DNA of 22,979 nt from JAAFHN01 sp031421855 (GCA_031421855.1 JANOPN010000133.1:1-22979); one strand, 5' to 3'. Counted from the first letter of the stretch, positions 1 to 8,079 are shown. Numbers and translations are program-made. Notes: generated from the sequence alone by a model not told the origin.

Positions 1-999
1 CAGCAGATTGTCACGCTGACATACCCGCACATTGGCAACACCGGCGTGAACCCCGAAGACGTGGAGTCACGCAAGGTGTTTGCCGCAGGCTTAATCATCA
101 AAGATTTGCCTTTGGTGGTGTCTAATTTTCGTGCCACTCAAAGCCTAGGCGACTACCTCAAACAAGCAGGCACTGTTGCCATTTGTGCCATCGACACCCG
201 CCAACTAACCCGACACCTGCGAACCCACGGCGCGCAAAACGGCTGCATTTACGCGGTGCGCAGCGATGAGTCGATTGAAGTGGCAACCCAACGCGCTCTG
301 AACTTGGCTAAGGCCGCACCCAGCATGTCAGGCTTGGATTTGGCCAAGGTCGTGAGCGAAACCGCACCGTACCAGTGGACGCAAGGCGAATGGGTTTTGG
401 GCAAGGGCTACAACGTGCCGACCCATGAGCGTTTTCATGTGGTTGCTTTCGACTTTGGGGTTAAGTTCAATATCTTGCGCATGCTGCGCGCGCGCGGCTG
501 TCGCATCACCGTTGTGCCCGCGCAAACGACGGCCCAAGACGTGCTGGCACTCCAGCCGGACGGCGTGTTTTTGAGCAACGGCCCTGGCGACCCCGCGCCT
601 TGCGACTACGCGATTGCTGCGACGAAGGCGATCATTGGGGCCAGCATCCCAACCTTTGGCATCTGTTTGGGTCATCAAATCATGGCTTTGGCCAGCGGCG
701 CTAAGACCTTCAAAATGAAGTTTGGCCATCATGGTGCCAACCACCCGGTCAAAGACCTGGACTCTGGCCGTGTCAGCATCACCAGCCAAAACCATGGCTT
801 TGCTGTTGACGAAGCCACCTTGCCCAAAACCTTGCGTGCCACCCACGTGAGCCTGTTTGACAACACCTTGCAAGGCCTTGCGCGAACAGACAAGCCGGCA
901 TTCAGCTTCCAAGGACACCCAGAAGCCAGCCCAGGCCCGAACGACATTGCTTATTTGTTTGACCGTTTTGTAGGCATGATGAAGGCCGAGCATGCTTGA
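1..999 (+). CDS. carA: Carbamoyl-phosphate synthase small subunit (glutaminase), 5'-truncated
   Basis: CarA hydrolyses glutamine and passes ammonia to CarB, which makes carbamoyl phosphate for pyrimidines and arginine in the cytoplasm. The reading frame is open from base 1, so the gene starts upstream of the window. 332 codons are present against about 380 in the family, so roughly 50 N-terminal residues are missing. The N-terminal CarA domain (motifs NTGVNPEDVES and CAIDTRQLTRHLR) is followed by a class I glutamine amidotransferase domain. Its nucleophile Cys lies in FGICLGHQ (codon 222), and the His/Glu pair lies in GHPEASPG (codons 306 and 308). The GTG at 46 is internal, not the start. 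In relatives carB normally follows directly; here two unrelated genes lie between them. Identification is secure. Confidence 0.97.
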   Translation, partial: QQIVTLTYPHIGNTGVNPEDVESRKVFAAGLIIKDLPLVVSNFRATQSLGDYLKQAGTVAICAIDTRQLTRHLRTHGAQNGCIYAVRSDESIEVATQRALNLAKAAPSMSGLDLAKVVSETAPYQWTQGEWVLGKGYNVPTHERFHVVAFDFGVKFNILRMLRARGCRITVVPAQTTAQDVLALQPDGVFLSNGPGDPAPCDYAIAATKAIIGASIPTFGICLGHQIMALASGAKTFKMKFGHHGANHPVKDLDSGRVSITSQNHGFAVDEATLPKTLRATHVSLFDNTLQGLARTDKPAFSFQGHPEASPGPNDIAYLFDRFVGMMKAEHA

Positions 1000-1083
1000 T
1001 TGGCGCGGGTTGATGCCGTTTTGCTCGCACTGCCGTCCCGCACAGCCAGCTTTCAACGTTGACTTCACCTTGGGAGGTAGTTT

Positions 1084-2232
1084 ATGGACATCTCACTAGA
1101 AATTACCGGCCTCAAAGGTGTGGGTGACATGTCACTCAAACTGCAGCCAAATAAGCGCGCCTACGTGCTGTTCGGCCGAAATGGGTCAGGCAAGACGCAG
1201 CTGTTGAAGGCATTACTGCTCTACTGGCTTGAGTACCATCGAGACAAAACGAGCCCGAGTTTTCAGACGCGCGGCGGCGAGGGGTTGTTGTTCGAAGCCG
1301 CAGTGGGATGCGTGGGGACGGTCTCTGGGTCGACGCTCGATATCGGATTTCCAAGCGCCACGTATGAAATGACCACCGACTCCCAAGCAGTCCTACAACA
1401 ATCAACGTTGTCCGGGGTGTTTTTGCTCGACGCGAAATCGCGCATTGATTTGATCGAGACCGGGATTGAAGAGCGGGTGATCGGCACGCTCGCCCAGCGA
1501 GCAGCCCGAGCCCGCAGTGAGAGTCACCTTCAGTTGAACCTGTCGCCCGTCATAACGGGCGTGCTCGAAATGCAAACCACGGCCCGTTGGTTTGTGAGTC
1601 GTGCACAGGCATCGAACCCATTTCAATCGGACGCCGATCAAAGGGGCAACGACGTGCTTGCCGTTCTTGACATGATGCACAGGGTTGACCCGCGATTTGG
1701 AGCGGCCATTGCTGACCTTCGAATCAACAGCGATGAATCAGTCTCGTTGCGTGTCGACGGAGAGTTAAGACGACTGCAAGAGCTTAGTTCAGGCTTCCTC
1801 GCGCTGGTGCGCCTGCTCCAAGGAATCGTGGACCGATTGGGATCGTTTTCCAGCTGTGCTGACTTGTGTGAGGTGTCGGCACTCATTCTCATCGACGAAA
1901 TCGAAAGCCACCTCCACGTCGAATGGCAAGTACAAATTGTCGGCAAGCTCAAGGATCTCTTCCCTAATTGTATTTTCGTGATTGCCACGCATTCGCCGCT
2001 GGTGCTTGCACAGGTCGAAGATGGTGAAGCGTATGTTCTCGAGCGCGGGCACGGCGGCGTTGTGTGCGCTCAGCCCATTGCACGGCCCGCGCGCCGAATG
2101 ATGGTAGATGTCCTGCGAGATGCAACCGGCGTTGACCTTGATGAGACGAAGCTGGCCTTTTCTGATCGAGACTCGCAGGCCGATTTGAAAAGTGCGTTGC
2201 GCATGATGCTTCCTGCGGCGCCGACCCAATGA
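1084..2232 (+). CDS. AAA/ABC-type ATPase of a putative ATPase-PIN cassette
   Basis: A 382-residue SMC/ABC-like ATPase without membrane segments. Visible motifs are Walker A GRNGSGKT (31-38), an ABC-signature-like ELSSG (233-237), Walker B ALILIDEIE (266-274) and an H-loop ATHSP (301-305). This is the arrangement of the AAA_21/AAA_15 group of stand-alone ATPases often found in defence or toxin modules. There is no TOPRIM or other nuclease domain after the ATPase core; the C-terminal 60 residues are unassigned. The start is supported by GGGAGGT at 1072-1078, 5 nt before the ATG. The stop overlaps the start of the PIN gene by 4 nt (ATGA at 2229-2232), implying coupled translation and a shared function. 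The pair sits between carA and carB, a position with no metabolic link to it. Role in defence or toxin control is inference. Confidence 0.85.
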   Translation: MDISLEITGLKGVGDMSLKLQPNKRAYVLFGRNGSGKTQLLKALLLYWLEYHRDKTSPSFQTRGGEGLLFEAAVGCVGTVSGSTLDIGFPSATYEMTTDSQAVLQQSTLSGVFLLDAKSRIDLIETGIEERVIGTLAQRAARARSESHLQLNLSPVITGVLEMQTTARWFVSRAQASNPFQSDADQRGNDVLAVLDMMHRVDPRFGAAIADLRINSDESVSLRVDGELRRLQELSSGFLALVRLLQGIVDRLGSFSSCADLCEVSALILIDEIESHLHVEWQVQIVGKLKDLFPNCIFVIATHSPLVLAQVEDGEAYVLERGHGGVVCAQPIARPARRMMVDVLRDATGVDLDETKLAFSDRDSQADLKSALRMMLPAAPTQ

Positions 2233-2672
2233 CGCGGGTCTTTCTGGATGCGAATCTGTTGATTCACGCGTTTGACCCGGATTCCACCGCAGACATTGCT
2301 TTGAAGTCCGATGCGCAACAGTTCATTGGCAATTTGACGGGCGATCCTGCCACGCGGCTCTTCATCACGCCGTTGATTCGATACGAAGTGCTTCGAGGCA
2401 TTTCCCCCTCAAAGGTGGAGGACATGGCCAAGGTACTGGATATGTTCACTCAACTCAGCGTTGAAGCCGTCGACGGCGACGTAGCGGCGTCGGTTTTCCG
2501 CGCTGAGCGCATGACGCTAGCGCCAGATCAATTTGCACCCATCAGACTTATTCACAAACATTCGTTTGACTTGCTACATGTCGTTTGCGCGAAGCGAGCA
2601 AGTGCGGCGTTTGAGTCTAGTGATGCAAGGGCCAAGAGCCTATTTAATTTAGTCTGCACGCGCAATTCCTAA
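2229..2672 (+). CDS. PIN-domain protein (putative ribonuclease partner of the ATPase)
   Basis: A 147-residue protein with the layout of a VapC-like PIN domain: VFLDANLLIHAF with Asp7 on the first strand, RYEVLRG with Glu53, and HSFDLLHVV with Asp114. PIN domains use clustered acidic residues to bind metal and cut RNA. The usual fourth acidic or Asn position, in a TRxxDF-like segment, is at best represented by the last few residues (CTRNS), so the C-terminus is unusually short. Its start overlaps the ATPase stop (ATGA). No VapB-like antitoxin ORF is adjacent, so the ATPase is the only candidate partner. The stop is just 6 nt before the carB ATG. Domain call is fairly confident; substrate and activity are unknown. 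Confidence 0.8.
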   Translation: MTRVFLDANLLIHAFDPDSTADIALKSDAQQFIGNLTGDPATRLFITPLIRYEVLRGISPSKVEDMAKVLDMFTQLSVEAVDGDVAASVFRAERMTLAPDQFAPIRLIHKHSFDLLHVVCAKRASAAFESSDARAKSLFNLVCTRNS

Positions 2673-2678
2673 CAAACC

Positions 2679-5600
2679 ATGCCAAAACGAACAGACCTCA
2701 AAACCATCCTCATCATCGGCGCCGGGCCGATCATCATTGGCCAGGCCTGCGAGTTTGATTACTCGGGCGTTCAGGCCTGTAAAGCGCTTCGTGAAGAGGG
2801 CTTTCGGGTGATTTTGATCAACAGCAATCCTGCGACGATCATGACTGACCCAGACACGGCGGACATCACGTACATCGAACCCATCACGTGGCAAACCGTT
2901 GAAAAAATCATCGCCAAAGAGCGCCCAGATGCATGCTTGCCGACGATGGGCGGGCAGACTGCGCTGAATTGCGCGCTTGATTTGTGGCGACACGGCGTGC
3001 TGGCAAAGTACAACGTCGAGTTGATCGGTGCCACGCCAGAGGCGATTGACAAGGCCGAAGATCGGCTCAAATTCAAAGACGCGATGACCAAAATTGGTCT
3101 GGGCTCAGCTCGCTCAGGCATCGCGCACAACATGGACGAGGCGTGGGCTGCACAAGACAAGCTTGGCTTTCCCACTGTGATTCGCCCCAGTTTCACACTG
3201 GGCGGCACCGGCGGCGGAATTGCGTACAACGCTGAAGAGTTTGAGACGATCTGCAAGCGCGGCCTGGAGGCATCGCCCACCAATGAGCTGCTGATTGAAG
3301 AGTCCCTGTTGGGGTGGAAAGAATACGAGATGGAGGTTGTGCGCGACAAGGCCGACAACTGCATCATCGTGTGTTCAATCGAAAACCTGGACCCCATGGG
3401 CGTGCACACCGGGGACTCGATCACGGTTGCACCCGCGCAAACACTCACCGACAAGGAGTATCAAATTTTGCGTAATGCCTCACTGGCCGTGCTGCGCGAA
3501 ATTGGCGTTGACACCGGGGGCAGCAACGTTCAGTTCTCGATCAACCCGGTTGACGGACGCATGATCGTGATTGAGATGAATCCGCGCGTGTCGCGCTCGT
3601 CTGCCTTGGCATCCAAAGCAACCGGGTTTCCAATTGCCAAGATCGCCGCCAAACTGGCTGTGGGCTACACCTTGGACGAGTTGCGCAACGACATCACGGG
3701 TGGTGCGACGCCTGCGAGTTTTGAGCCCAGCATTGACTATGTGGTTACCAAGATTCCGCGTTTTGCGTTTGAAAAATTCAAAGACGCCGACGACCGCCTC
3801 ACCACGCAGATGAAAAGCGTGGGCGAGGTCATGGCCATGGGGCGAACCTTTCAAGAGAGCTTTCAAAAGGCTCTGCGCGGTTTGGAGGTCGGCGCAGACG
3901 GGATGAACGAGCACACCCAAGATTTGGAAGTGCTTGAAAAAGAGCTGGGCGAACCCGGCCCCGAGCGCATTTGGTATGTGGGCGATGCATTTGCCCAGGG
4001 CTTGAGCGTCGAGCGTGTGCACGAACTCACCAAGATCGACCGCTGGTTTTTGGTGCAAATCGAAGAAATCGTGAAGATTGAGCTGTCAATCGATGCCCAC
4101 ACGGCCCAGCACGGCGCCAGCGCGTTAGACACACTGGGCGCAGACGATCTGCGCGCGCTCAAGCAAAAGGGCTTCTCAGACCGCCGACTGGCCAAGCTGC
4201 TCAAAACCAGCGACAAAGCGGTGCGCACTGCGCGGCGCGACAAGGGCGTGCGACCGGTTTACAAACGCGTAGACACTTGCGCCGCGGAGTTCGCAACCGA
4301 CACGGCTTACATGTACTCAACATACGATGTCGAGTGCGAAGCGCAGCCGACAACCAACAAAAAAATCATGGTGCTGGGCGGTGGCCCCAACCGGATTGGT
4401 CAAGGCATCGAGTTTGACTATTGCTGCGTGCACGCTGCGCTGGCCATGCGCGAAGACGGCTACGAGACCATCATGGTCAACTGCAACCCCGAGACGGTGT
4501 CAACTGACTACGACACCAGCGACCGCTTGTATTTTGAGCCGCTCACTCTTGAGGACGTGCTGGAGATCGTCGACAAGGAAAAGCCAATCGGCGTGATCGT
4601 GCAATACGGCGGCCAAACTCCGCTCAAGCTCGCACTCGACTTGGAGCGCGAAGGCGTGCCGATCATTGGCACCAGCCCCGACATGATTGATGCCGCAGAG
4701 GACCGCGAGCGGTTTTCGAAACTGCTGCACGAGCTAGGTCTCAAGCAGCCGCCAAATGCGACCGCCCGAACCGAGGCCGAAGCGCTTGAAAGAGCCGCGG
4801 CGCTGGGATATCCCCTGGTGGTGCGCCCCAGCTACGTGCTGGGCGGGCGGGCGATGGAAATCGTTCACGAACAGCGTGACTTGGAGCGCTACATGCGCGA
4901 AGCCGTCAAAGTCAGCCACGACTCGCCCGTGCTGCTTGACCGCTTTTTGAACGACGCCATTGAGTGCGACGTGGATTGCTTGCGTGACAACACGGGCGCC
5001 ACCCTCATTGGTGGCGTTATGGAGCACATCGAGCAAGCGGGGGTGCACAGCGGCGACTCGGCCTGCTCGCTGCCGCCGTACTCGTTAAACAACGACACCG
5101 TCACCGAGCTCAAACGCCAAAGCGCAGCGATGGCACAGGCATTGAACGTGGTCGGGCTGATGAATGTGCAGTTTGCGATTCAGCACCGCGATGGACGAGA
5201 CGTGATCTATGTGTTGGAGGTCAACCCCCGTGCCAGCCGCACGGTGCCTTATGTGAGTAAAGCAACCGGTATTCAATTGGCCAAAGTAGCCGCTCGCTGC
5301 ATGGCCGGGCAGTCGCTTGCGTCGCAAGGCATGACCAAAGAGGTCACTCCGCCATATTTCAGCGTCAAAGAAGCCGTGTTCCCGTTTGTCAAATTCCCCG
5401 GTGTGGACACCATTTTGGGGCCTGAGATGAAGAGCACCGGCGAGGTCATGGGCGTGGGCAAAACCTTTGGTGAAGCGTTCGTCAAAAGCCAACTCGGTGC
5501 AGGCACCCAGTTGCCGCGCTCAAGCCCAGACAAACGCCGCAAAGCGTTTTTAACGGTGAAAAACAACGATAAAACCCGTGCAGTCCAAGTTGCTATCGCG

Positions 5601-5942
5601 CTAGCTGCTATGCATTTTGATGTCGTCGCAACCCGCGGCACGGCGGCTGCACTGGCTGCGGCCGGCGTGCCGTGTGGCGTGGTGAACAAAGTCACCGAGG
5701 GTCGGCCGCATGTGGTCGACATGATCAAAAACAACGAGATCGCACTCGTTGTCAACACGGTCGAAGAGCGTCGCAATGCCATCAAAGACAGTCGAGCCAT
5801 TCGCACCAGCGCGTTGCTTGCGCGAGTGACGACCTTTACCACAATCGCCGGTGCTGAGGCGGCAGTTGAGGGCATGAAGTACTTAGACAAGCTCGACGTG
5901 ATCTCGGTGCAAGAGATGCACGCCCAGTTGACTGCAGTTTGA
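2679..5942 (+). CDS. carB: Carbamoyl-phosphate synthase large subunit
   Basis: CarB makes carbamoyl phosphate from bicarbonate, ammonia from CarA and two ATP. The protein is 1087 residues, close to the 1073 of E. coli. It shows the N-terminal carboxyphosphate half (IIGAGPIIIGQACEFDYSG near the start), a middle oligomerisation region (about 420-560), the homologous carbamate-kinase half from about 562 (VLGGGPNRIGQGIEFDY), and an MGS-like allosteric domain from about 956 (VVATRGTAAALAAAGV). The ATG is the natural family start, but no Shine-Dalgarno is visible before it. The PIN stop is 6 nt upstream, so translation probably depends on termination of the inserted gene. Nothing suggests loss of function. 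Confidence 0.98.
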   Translation: MPKRTDLKTILIIGAGPIIIGQACEFDYSGVQACKALREEGFRVILINSNPATIMTDPDTADITYIEPITWQTVEKIIAKERPDACLPTMGGQTALNCALDLWRHGVLAKYNVELIGATPEAIDKAEDRLKFKDAMTKIGLGSARSGIAHNMDEAWAAQDKLGFPTVIRPSFTLGGTGGGIAYNAEEFETICKRGLEASPTNELLIEESLLGWKEYEMEVVRDKADNCIIVCSIENLDPMGVHTGDSITVAPAQTLTDKEYQILRNASLAVLREIGVDTGGSNVQFSINPVDGRMIVIEMNPRVSRSSALASKATGFPIAKIAAKLAVGYTLDELRNDITGGATPASFEPSIDYVVTKIPRFAFEKFKDADDRLTTQMKSVGEVMAMGRTFQESFQKALRGLEVGADGMNEHTQDLEVLEKELGEPGPERIWYVGDAFAQGLSVERVHELTKIDRWFLVQIEEIVKIELSIDAHTAQHGASALDTLGADDLRALKQKGFSDRRLAKLLKTSDKAVRTARRDKGVRPVYKRVDTCAAEFATDTAYMYSTYDVECEAQPTTNKKIMVLGGGPNRIGQGIEFDYCCVHAALAMREDGYETIMVNCNPETVSTDYDTSDRLYFEPLTLEDVLEIVDKEKPIGVIVQYGGQTPLKLALDLEREGVPIIGTSPDMIDAAEDRERFSKLLHELGLKQPPNATARTEAEALERAAALGYPLVVRPSYVLGGRAMEIVHEQRDLERYMREAVKVSHDSPVLLDRFLNDAIECDVDCLRDNTGATLIGGVMEHIEQAGVHSGDSACSLPPYSLNNDTVTELKRQSAAMAQALNVVGLMNVQFAIQHRDGRDVIYVLEVNPRASRTVPYVSKATGIQLAKVAARCMAGQSLASQGMTKEVTPPYFSVKEAVFPFVKFPGVDTILGPEMKSTGEVMGVGKTFGEAFVKSQLGAGTQLPRSSPDKRRKAFLTVKNNDKTRAVQVAIALAAMHFDVVATRGTAAALAAAGVPCGVVNKVTEGRPHVVDMIKNNEIALVVNTVEERRNAIKDSRAIRTSALLARVTTFTTIAGAEAAVEGMKYLDKLDVISVQEMHAQLTAV

Positions 5943-5983
5943 GTCGATTTGGGCCTGATTATTGTTGATTTGTGCTAATTTTG

Positions 5984-6046
5984 GCCCTTGTTCACCGGAT
6001 CTATTGCGTTTGTTGCTATCTTTTTTGATAGTCTAAAACGACGCTG
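5984..6046 (+). repeat. Palindromic repeat element, copy 1 (upstream of greA)
   Basis: Copy 1 of the repeat family described under findings. The core reads GGCCCTTG, TTCACCGGATCTATTG, then GTTGCTATC, followed by a short inverted end CTATC (6016-6020) / GATAG (6027-6031). It matches copy 2 at about 32 of 39 core positions, and both copies end in CGACGCTG (here 6039-6046). It lies between carB and the greA leader. Confidence 0.75.
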
Positions 6047-6051
6047 AATCT

Positions 6052-6060
6052 TGGCATAAT
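6052..6060 (+). promoter_or_regulatory. Putative extended -10 promoter of greA
   Basis: TG at 6052-6053, one base, then CATAAT at 6055-6060 form an extended -10 element. No good -35 is visible, which extended -10 promoters tolerate. The predicted start near 6067 lies just before the hairpin at 6074. Inferred from sequence only. Confidence 0.5.
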
Positions 6061-6073
6061 TCAGTCAGTCTTT

Positions 6074-6111
6074 GCAAACCGCCGAACGCTCGCGTTCGGC
6101 GGTTTGCTTTT
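6074..6111 (+). terminator. Strong intrinsic terminator / possible greA attenuator
   Basis: A perfect 15-bp stem (6074-6088 with 6093-6107) closes a CTCG loop and is followed by TTTT (6108-6111), so it works in the plus direction. It ends carB transcription and also lies inside the predicted greA leader, 68 nt before the greA start. The reverse strand lacks a comparable T-run. Confidence 0.9.
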
Positions 6112-6179
6112 GTAAACGGCAAAAGTGACCAGGTCGCTTGCGCCAAGCTAGAGTTAAACGAACTTTTTGGAGTGTTGAA

Positions 6180-6656
6180 TTGGCCACATTGCCCATCACC
6201 AAACGCGGCGCTGAGACCCTCAGGGTGGAGTTGCATCGGCTTAAGACGGTCGATCGCCCTTGGGTGGTTAACGCCATTTCTGAGGCCCGTGCGCAGGGTG
6301 ACTTGAGTGAGAACGCCGAATACGACGCGGCCAAAGAGCGCCAAGGCTTCATCGAGGGGCGTATCAAAGATGTTGAGGGCAAGCTGTCGGCGGCGCTGGT
6401 GATCGACACCAGCACATTGGACGGCGAGGGCAGGGTCGTGTTTGGCGCGACGGTTGAGCTCGAAGACGAATCGACTGGTACGCGAGTCACCTATCAAATC
6501 GTGGGTGAAGACGAGGCTGACATCAAGGTCGGTCGAGTCAATGTCTCAAGCCCCATTGCGCGAGCCATCATTGGCCGCTCAGAGGGCGACAGCGTGACGG
6601 TCGTAGCACCCGGCGGCGAAAAACATTACGAGGTGATCAAGGTCACCTACATCTGA
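6180..6656 (+). CDS. greA: Transcript cleavage/elongation factor GreA
   Basis: GreA enters the RNA polymerase secondary channel and stimulates cleavage of backtracked transcripts. I use the TTG at 6180 as the start: it gives 158 residues, exactly the E. coli length, begins MATLPITKRGAE as in relatives, and has GGAG at 6169-6172, 7 nt upstream. The in-frame TTG at 6138 would add 14 atypical residues. The N-terminal coiled coil carries the conserved acidic tip in GDLSENAEY. The C-terminal FKBP-like domain ends in GGEKHYEVIKV. The gene has a strong hairpin in its leader and is flanked on both sides by copies of one repeat family. Identification is secure. Confidence 0.96.
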   Translation: MATLPITKRGAETLRVELHRLKTVDRPWVVNAISEARAQGDLSENAEYDAAKERQGFIEGRIKDVEGKLSAALVIDTSTLDGEGRVVFGATVELEDESTGTRVTYQIVGEDEADIKVGRVNVSSPIARAIIGRSEGDSVTVVAPGGEKHYEVIKVTYI

Positions 6657-6680
6657 AGGCATCGAAGCGACGATTTTGGG

Positions 6681-6757
6681 TTGATTTCATGAAAAAAATG
6701 CCCTTGATCGCCGAATCTATTGGGTTGGTTGCTATCGAATGCATAGCAACCGACGCT
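6681..6757 (+). repeat. Palindromic repeat element, copy 2 (between greA and yhbY)
   Basis: Copy 2 is the best-preserved member. It runs from a GATTTCATGAAAA-like head through GCCCTTGATC, GCCGAATCTATTGGG and GTTGCTATC, and ends with a perfect 9-bp stem, GGTTGCTAT (6727-6735) with ATAGCAACC (6743-6751), and a 7-nt loop. It sits between the convergent genes greA and yhbY and could act as a transcript end for both, although no T-run follows. Confidence 0.8.
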
Positions 6758-6767
6758 GTTCGCAAGT

Positions 6768-7247
6768 TCAGCCTTGAGCTTGCTTTTTGATCGAACGTTG
6801 TTTGGTTTTGGCGGTTTTCAAAATGCCGGCGCGCGTGAGGCGCTCGTTGCCCAGCACCCGAACCACTTTGACTTCAGGCCGCTGACCGCCGCGCGAGCTG
6901 TACTTCAGGGTCTTGACGTCTTTTGGGCCGGGCATTCGGTCTTCAGCACGTTCGCTGGATTTGATTTTTTCAACCGGCTCACGCCACAAAACCAAGGTTT
7001 TGCCGATGTGTTGAATGGGTGCGCAGTTCAAGGTGTCGCACAACACAACATACATTGCGTCGCGGTCTACGCGCTCAGACGAGCCCATTCGCACCTTGAT
7101 GAGGCCGTGCGAGTCGAGTGCCAAAGACACTTCCTTCTTCACGGCGTCGGTCAAGCCGTCGCTCCCAACCAGCACCACGGGATTGAGGTAATGCGCCTCG
7201 GCGCGGTGGGCTTTGCGCTGTGCAATGGTGAGTTCAATTTTGGCCAT
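6768..7247 (-). CDS. yhbY: YhbY-family CRM-domain RNA-binding protein with basic tail
   Basis: YhbY proteins carry a single CRM (CRS1-YhbY) domain and associate with the pre-50S ribosome. The first 97 or so residues are the CRM domain: LTIAQRKAHRAEAHYLNPVV, then GLTDAVKKEVSLALDSHGLIK, and IGKTLVLWREP. A further 60 or so residues form a Lys/Arg-rich tail (SSRGGQRPEV and KTKQRSIKKQ) absent from the roughly 97-residue E. coli protein. The gene is divergent from rlmE, another ribosome-assembly gene, with 62 nt between the starts. A GATAAT hexamer at 7253-7258 (minus) ends 5 nt before the ATG, so the transcript may be leaderless. Confidence 0.93.
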   Translation of the reverse strand: MAKIELTIAQRKAHRAEAHYLNPVVLVGSDGLTDAVKKEVSLALDSHGLIKVRMGSSERVDRDAMYVVLCDTLNCAPIQHIGKTLVLWREPVEKIKSSERAEDRMPGPKDVKTLKYSSRGGQRPEVKVVRVLGNERLTRAGILKTAKTKQRSIKKQAQG

Positions 7248-7270
7248 CGTTGATTATCCCCGGTATCGCG

Positions 7271-7300
7271 TTGTTGGTGCAGGGCCAAGCGCTCTAAAAT
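7271..7300 (+). promoter_or_regulatory. Putative rlmE promoter
   Basis: TTGTTG (7271-7276) and TAAAAT (7295-7300) are separated by 18 bp. The predicted transcript would start at or within a few bases of the rlmE ATG (7310). No Shine-Dalgarno is visible. Confidence 0.5.
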
Positions 7301-7309
7301 CAGAGCAAC

Positions 7310-8020
7310 ATGAAAATTCAGAGCAAAAGCAAAAAAGTCAATAAAGCTTGGCTCAACGACCACGTCAACGACACGTATGTCAAATTGGCCCACAAAGACG
7401 GCTATCGGTCGCGCGCCGCGTACAAACTCAAAGAATTGGACGAAGACTACAAGCTGATTCGCCCCGGCAGCGTCGTGGTCGACTTGGGCAGCACCCCCGG
7501 GGCATGGAGTCAGTACGCCCGGCGAAAGCTGGCCCCCAAAGACGCGATGGGCGGTGGCGCGGCGAGTGGATCGTTGAACGGCACCATCATTTCGCTTGAC
7601 CTGCTGCCGATGGACCCAATCGACGGGGTGAATTTCATTTTGGGTGACTTTCAAGACGACACCACCTTGGCTGAGGTACTTAAGCACCTCAACGGCAAGC
7701 GGGTGGATGCCGTCATTTCAGACATGGCCCCCAATTTGTCAGGGGTTGCAGCATCGGACGCCGCGCGTTTGGCCAACTTGGTCGAGCTGGCGGTTGATTT
7801 TGCGCAAAAACACCTCACGCCGACGGGCTCGCTGACCTGCAAGCTGTTTCATGGGGGCGCGTATGACGACATGGTCAAGTTGTTTAGAGACACCTTCAAG
7901 GTTGTGAAATGCGTCAAACCCAAGGCCAGTCGTGACAAATCGTCTGAGACCTTCATCGTCGGCATTGGCCTCAAAGCCGCTAGCGCACAAACCCATTTGG
8001 CAATGCCCTTACCAGGGTAG
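7310..8020 (+). CDS. rlmE: 23S rRNA 2'-O-methyltransferase RlmE (FtsJ)
   Basis: RlmE methylates the ribose of U2552 in 23S rRNA during late 50S assembly. At 236 residues it is somewhat longer than E. coli RlmE (209); extra residues are a Gly/Ala-rich loop (about 80-90) and a short C-terminal tail. The catalytic K-D-K-E set is visible: Lys39 (RAAYKLKELDE), Asp138 (VISDMAPNLSG), Lys178 (LTCKLFHGG) and Glu213 (SSETFIVG). The SAM-binding motif is VDLGSTPGAWSQ (57-68), where relatives usually have PGGWSQ, a conservative Gly-to-Ala change. It precedes ftsH by 90 nt, the order also found in E. coli. Confidence 0.96.
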   Translation: MKIQSKSKKVNKAWLNDHVNDTYVKLAHKDGYRSRAAYKLKELDEDYKLIRPGSVVVDLGSTPGAWSQYARRKLAPKDAMGGGAASGSLNGTIISLDLLPMDPIDGVNFILGDFQDDTTLAEVLKHLNGKRVDAVISDMAPNLSGVAASDAARLANLVELAVDFAQKHLTPTGSLTCKLFHGGAYDDMVKLFRDTFKVVKCVKPKASRDKSSETFIVGIGLKAASAQTHLAMPLPG

Positions 8021-8051
8021 GGCGGCTCATTCGCGAAGAGGCGTCGCCACC

Positions 8052-8079
8052 CTTGAAAAGCCTACAATTGACCGCAAGT
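8052..8079 (+). promoter_or_regulatory. Possible sigma-32 (heat-shock) promoter of ftsH
   Basis: CTTGAAA at 8052-8058 matches the heat-shock -35 element fully. After 13 bp, CCGCAAGT (8072-8079) partly matches the CCCCATNT -10 element. ftsH is a known sigma-32 target in E. coli. The -10 match is imperfect, so this is tentative. Confidence 0.4.

Noticed and set aside
1059..1064. TTGACT as -35 of a promoter for the ATPase-PIN cassette
   Set aside because: No acceptable -10 at 16-18 bp; that position falls on the ATPase start codon.
328..1068. Long minus-strand frame over carA
   Set aside because: Antisense shadow of a GC-rich gene; no family features, and carA is clearly real.
5576..5615. GTTGCTATC with a GCTAGC palindrome near the carB 3' end as a sixth element copy
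   Set aside because: Only the GTTGCTAT end matches; the CCCTTGGTCACCG-type core is absent and the encoded residues fit the normal MGS domain. Left out of the family, though an eroded copy is possible.
6774..7253. Plus-strand 159-residue frame over yhbY
   Set aside because: Exact antisense of the CRM-domain gene; composition is that of a shadow.
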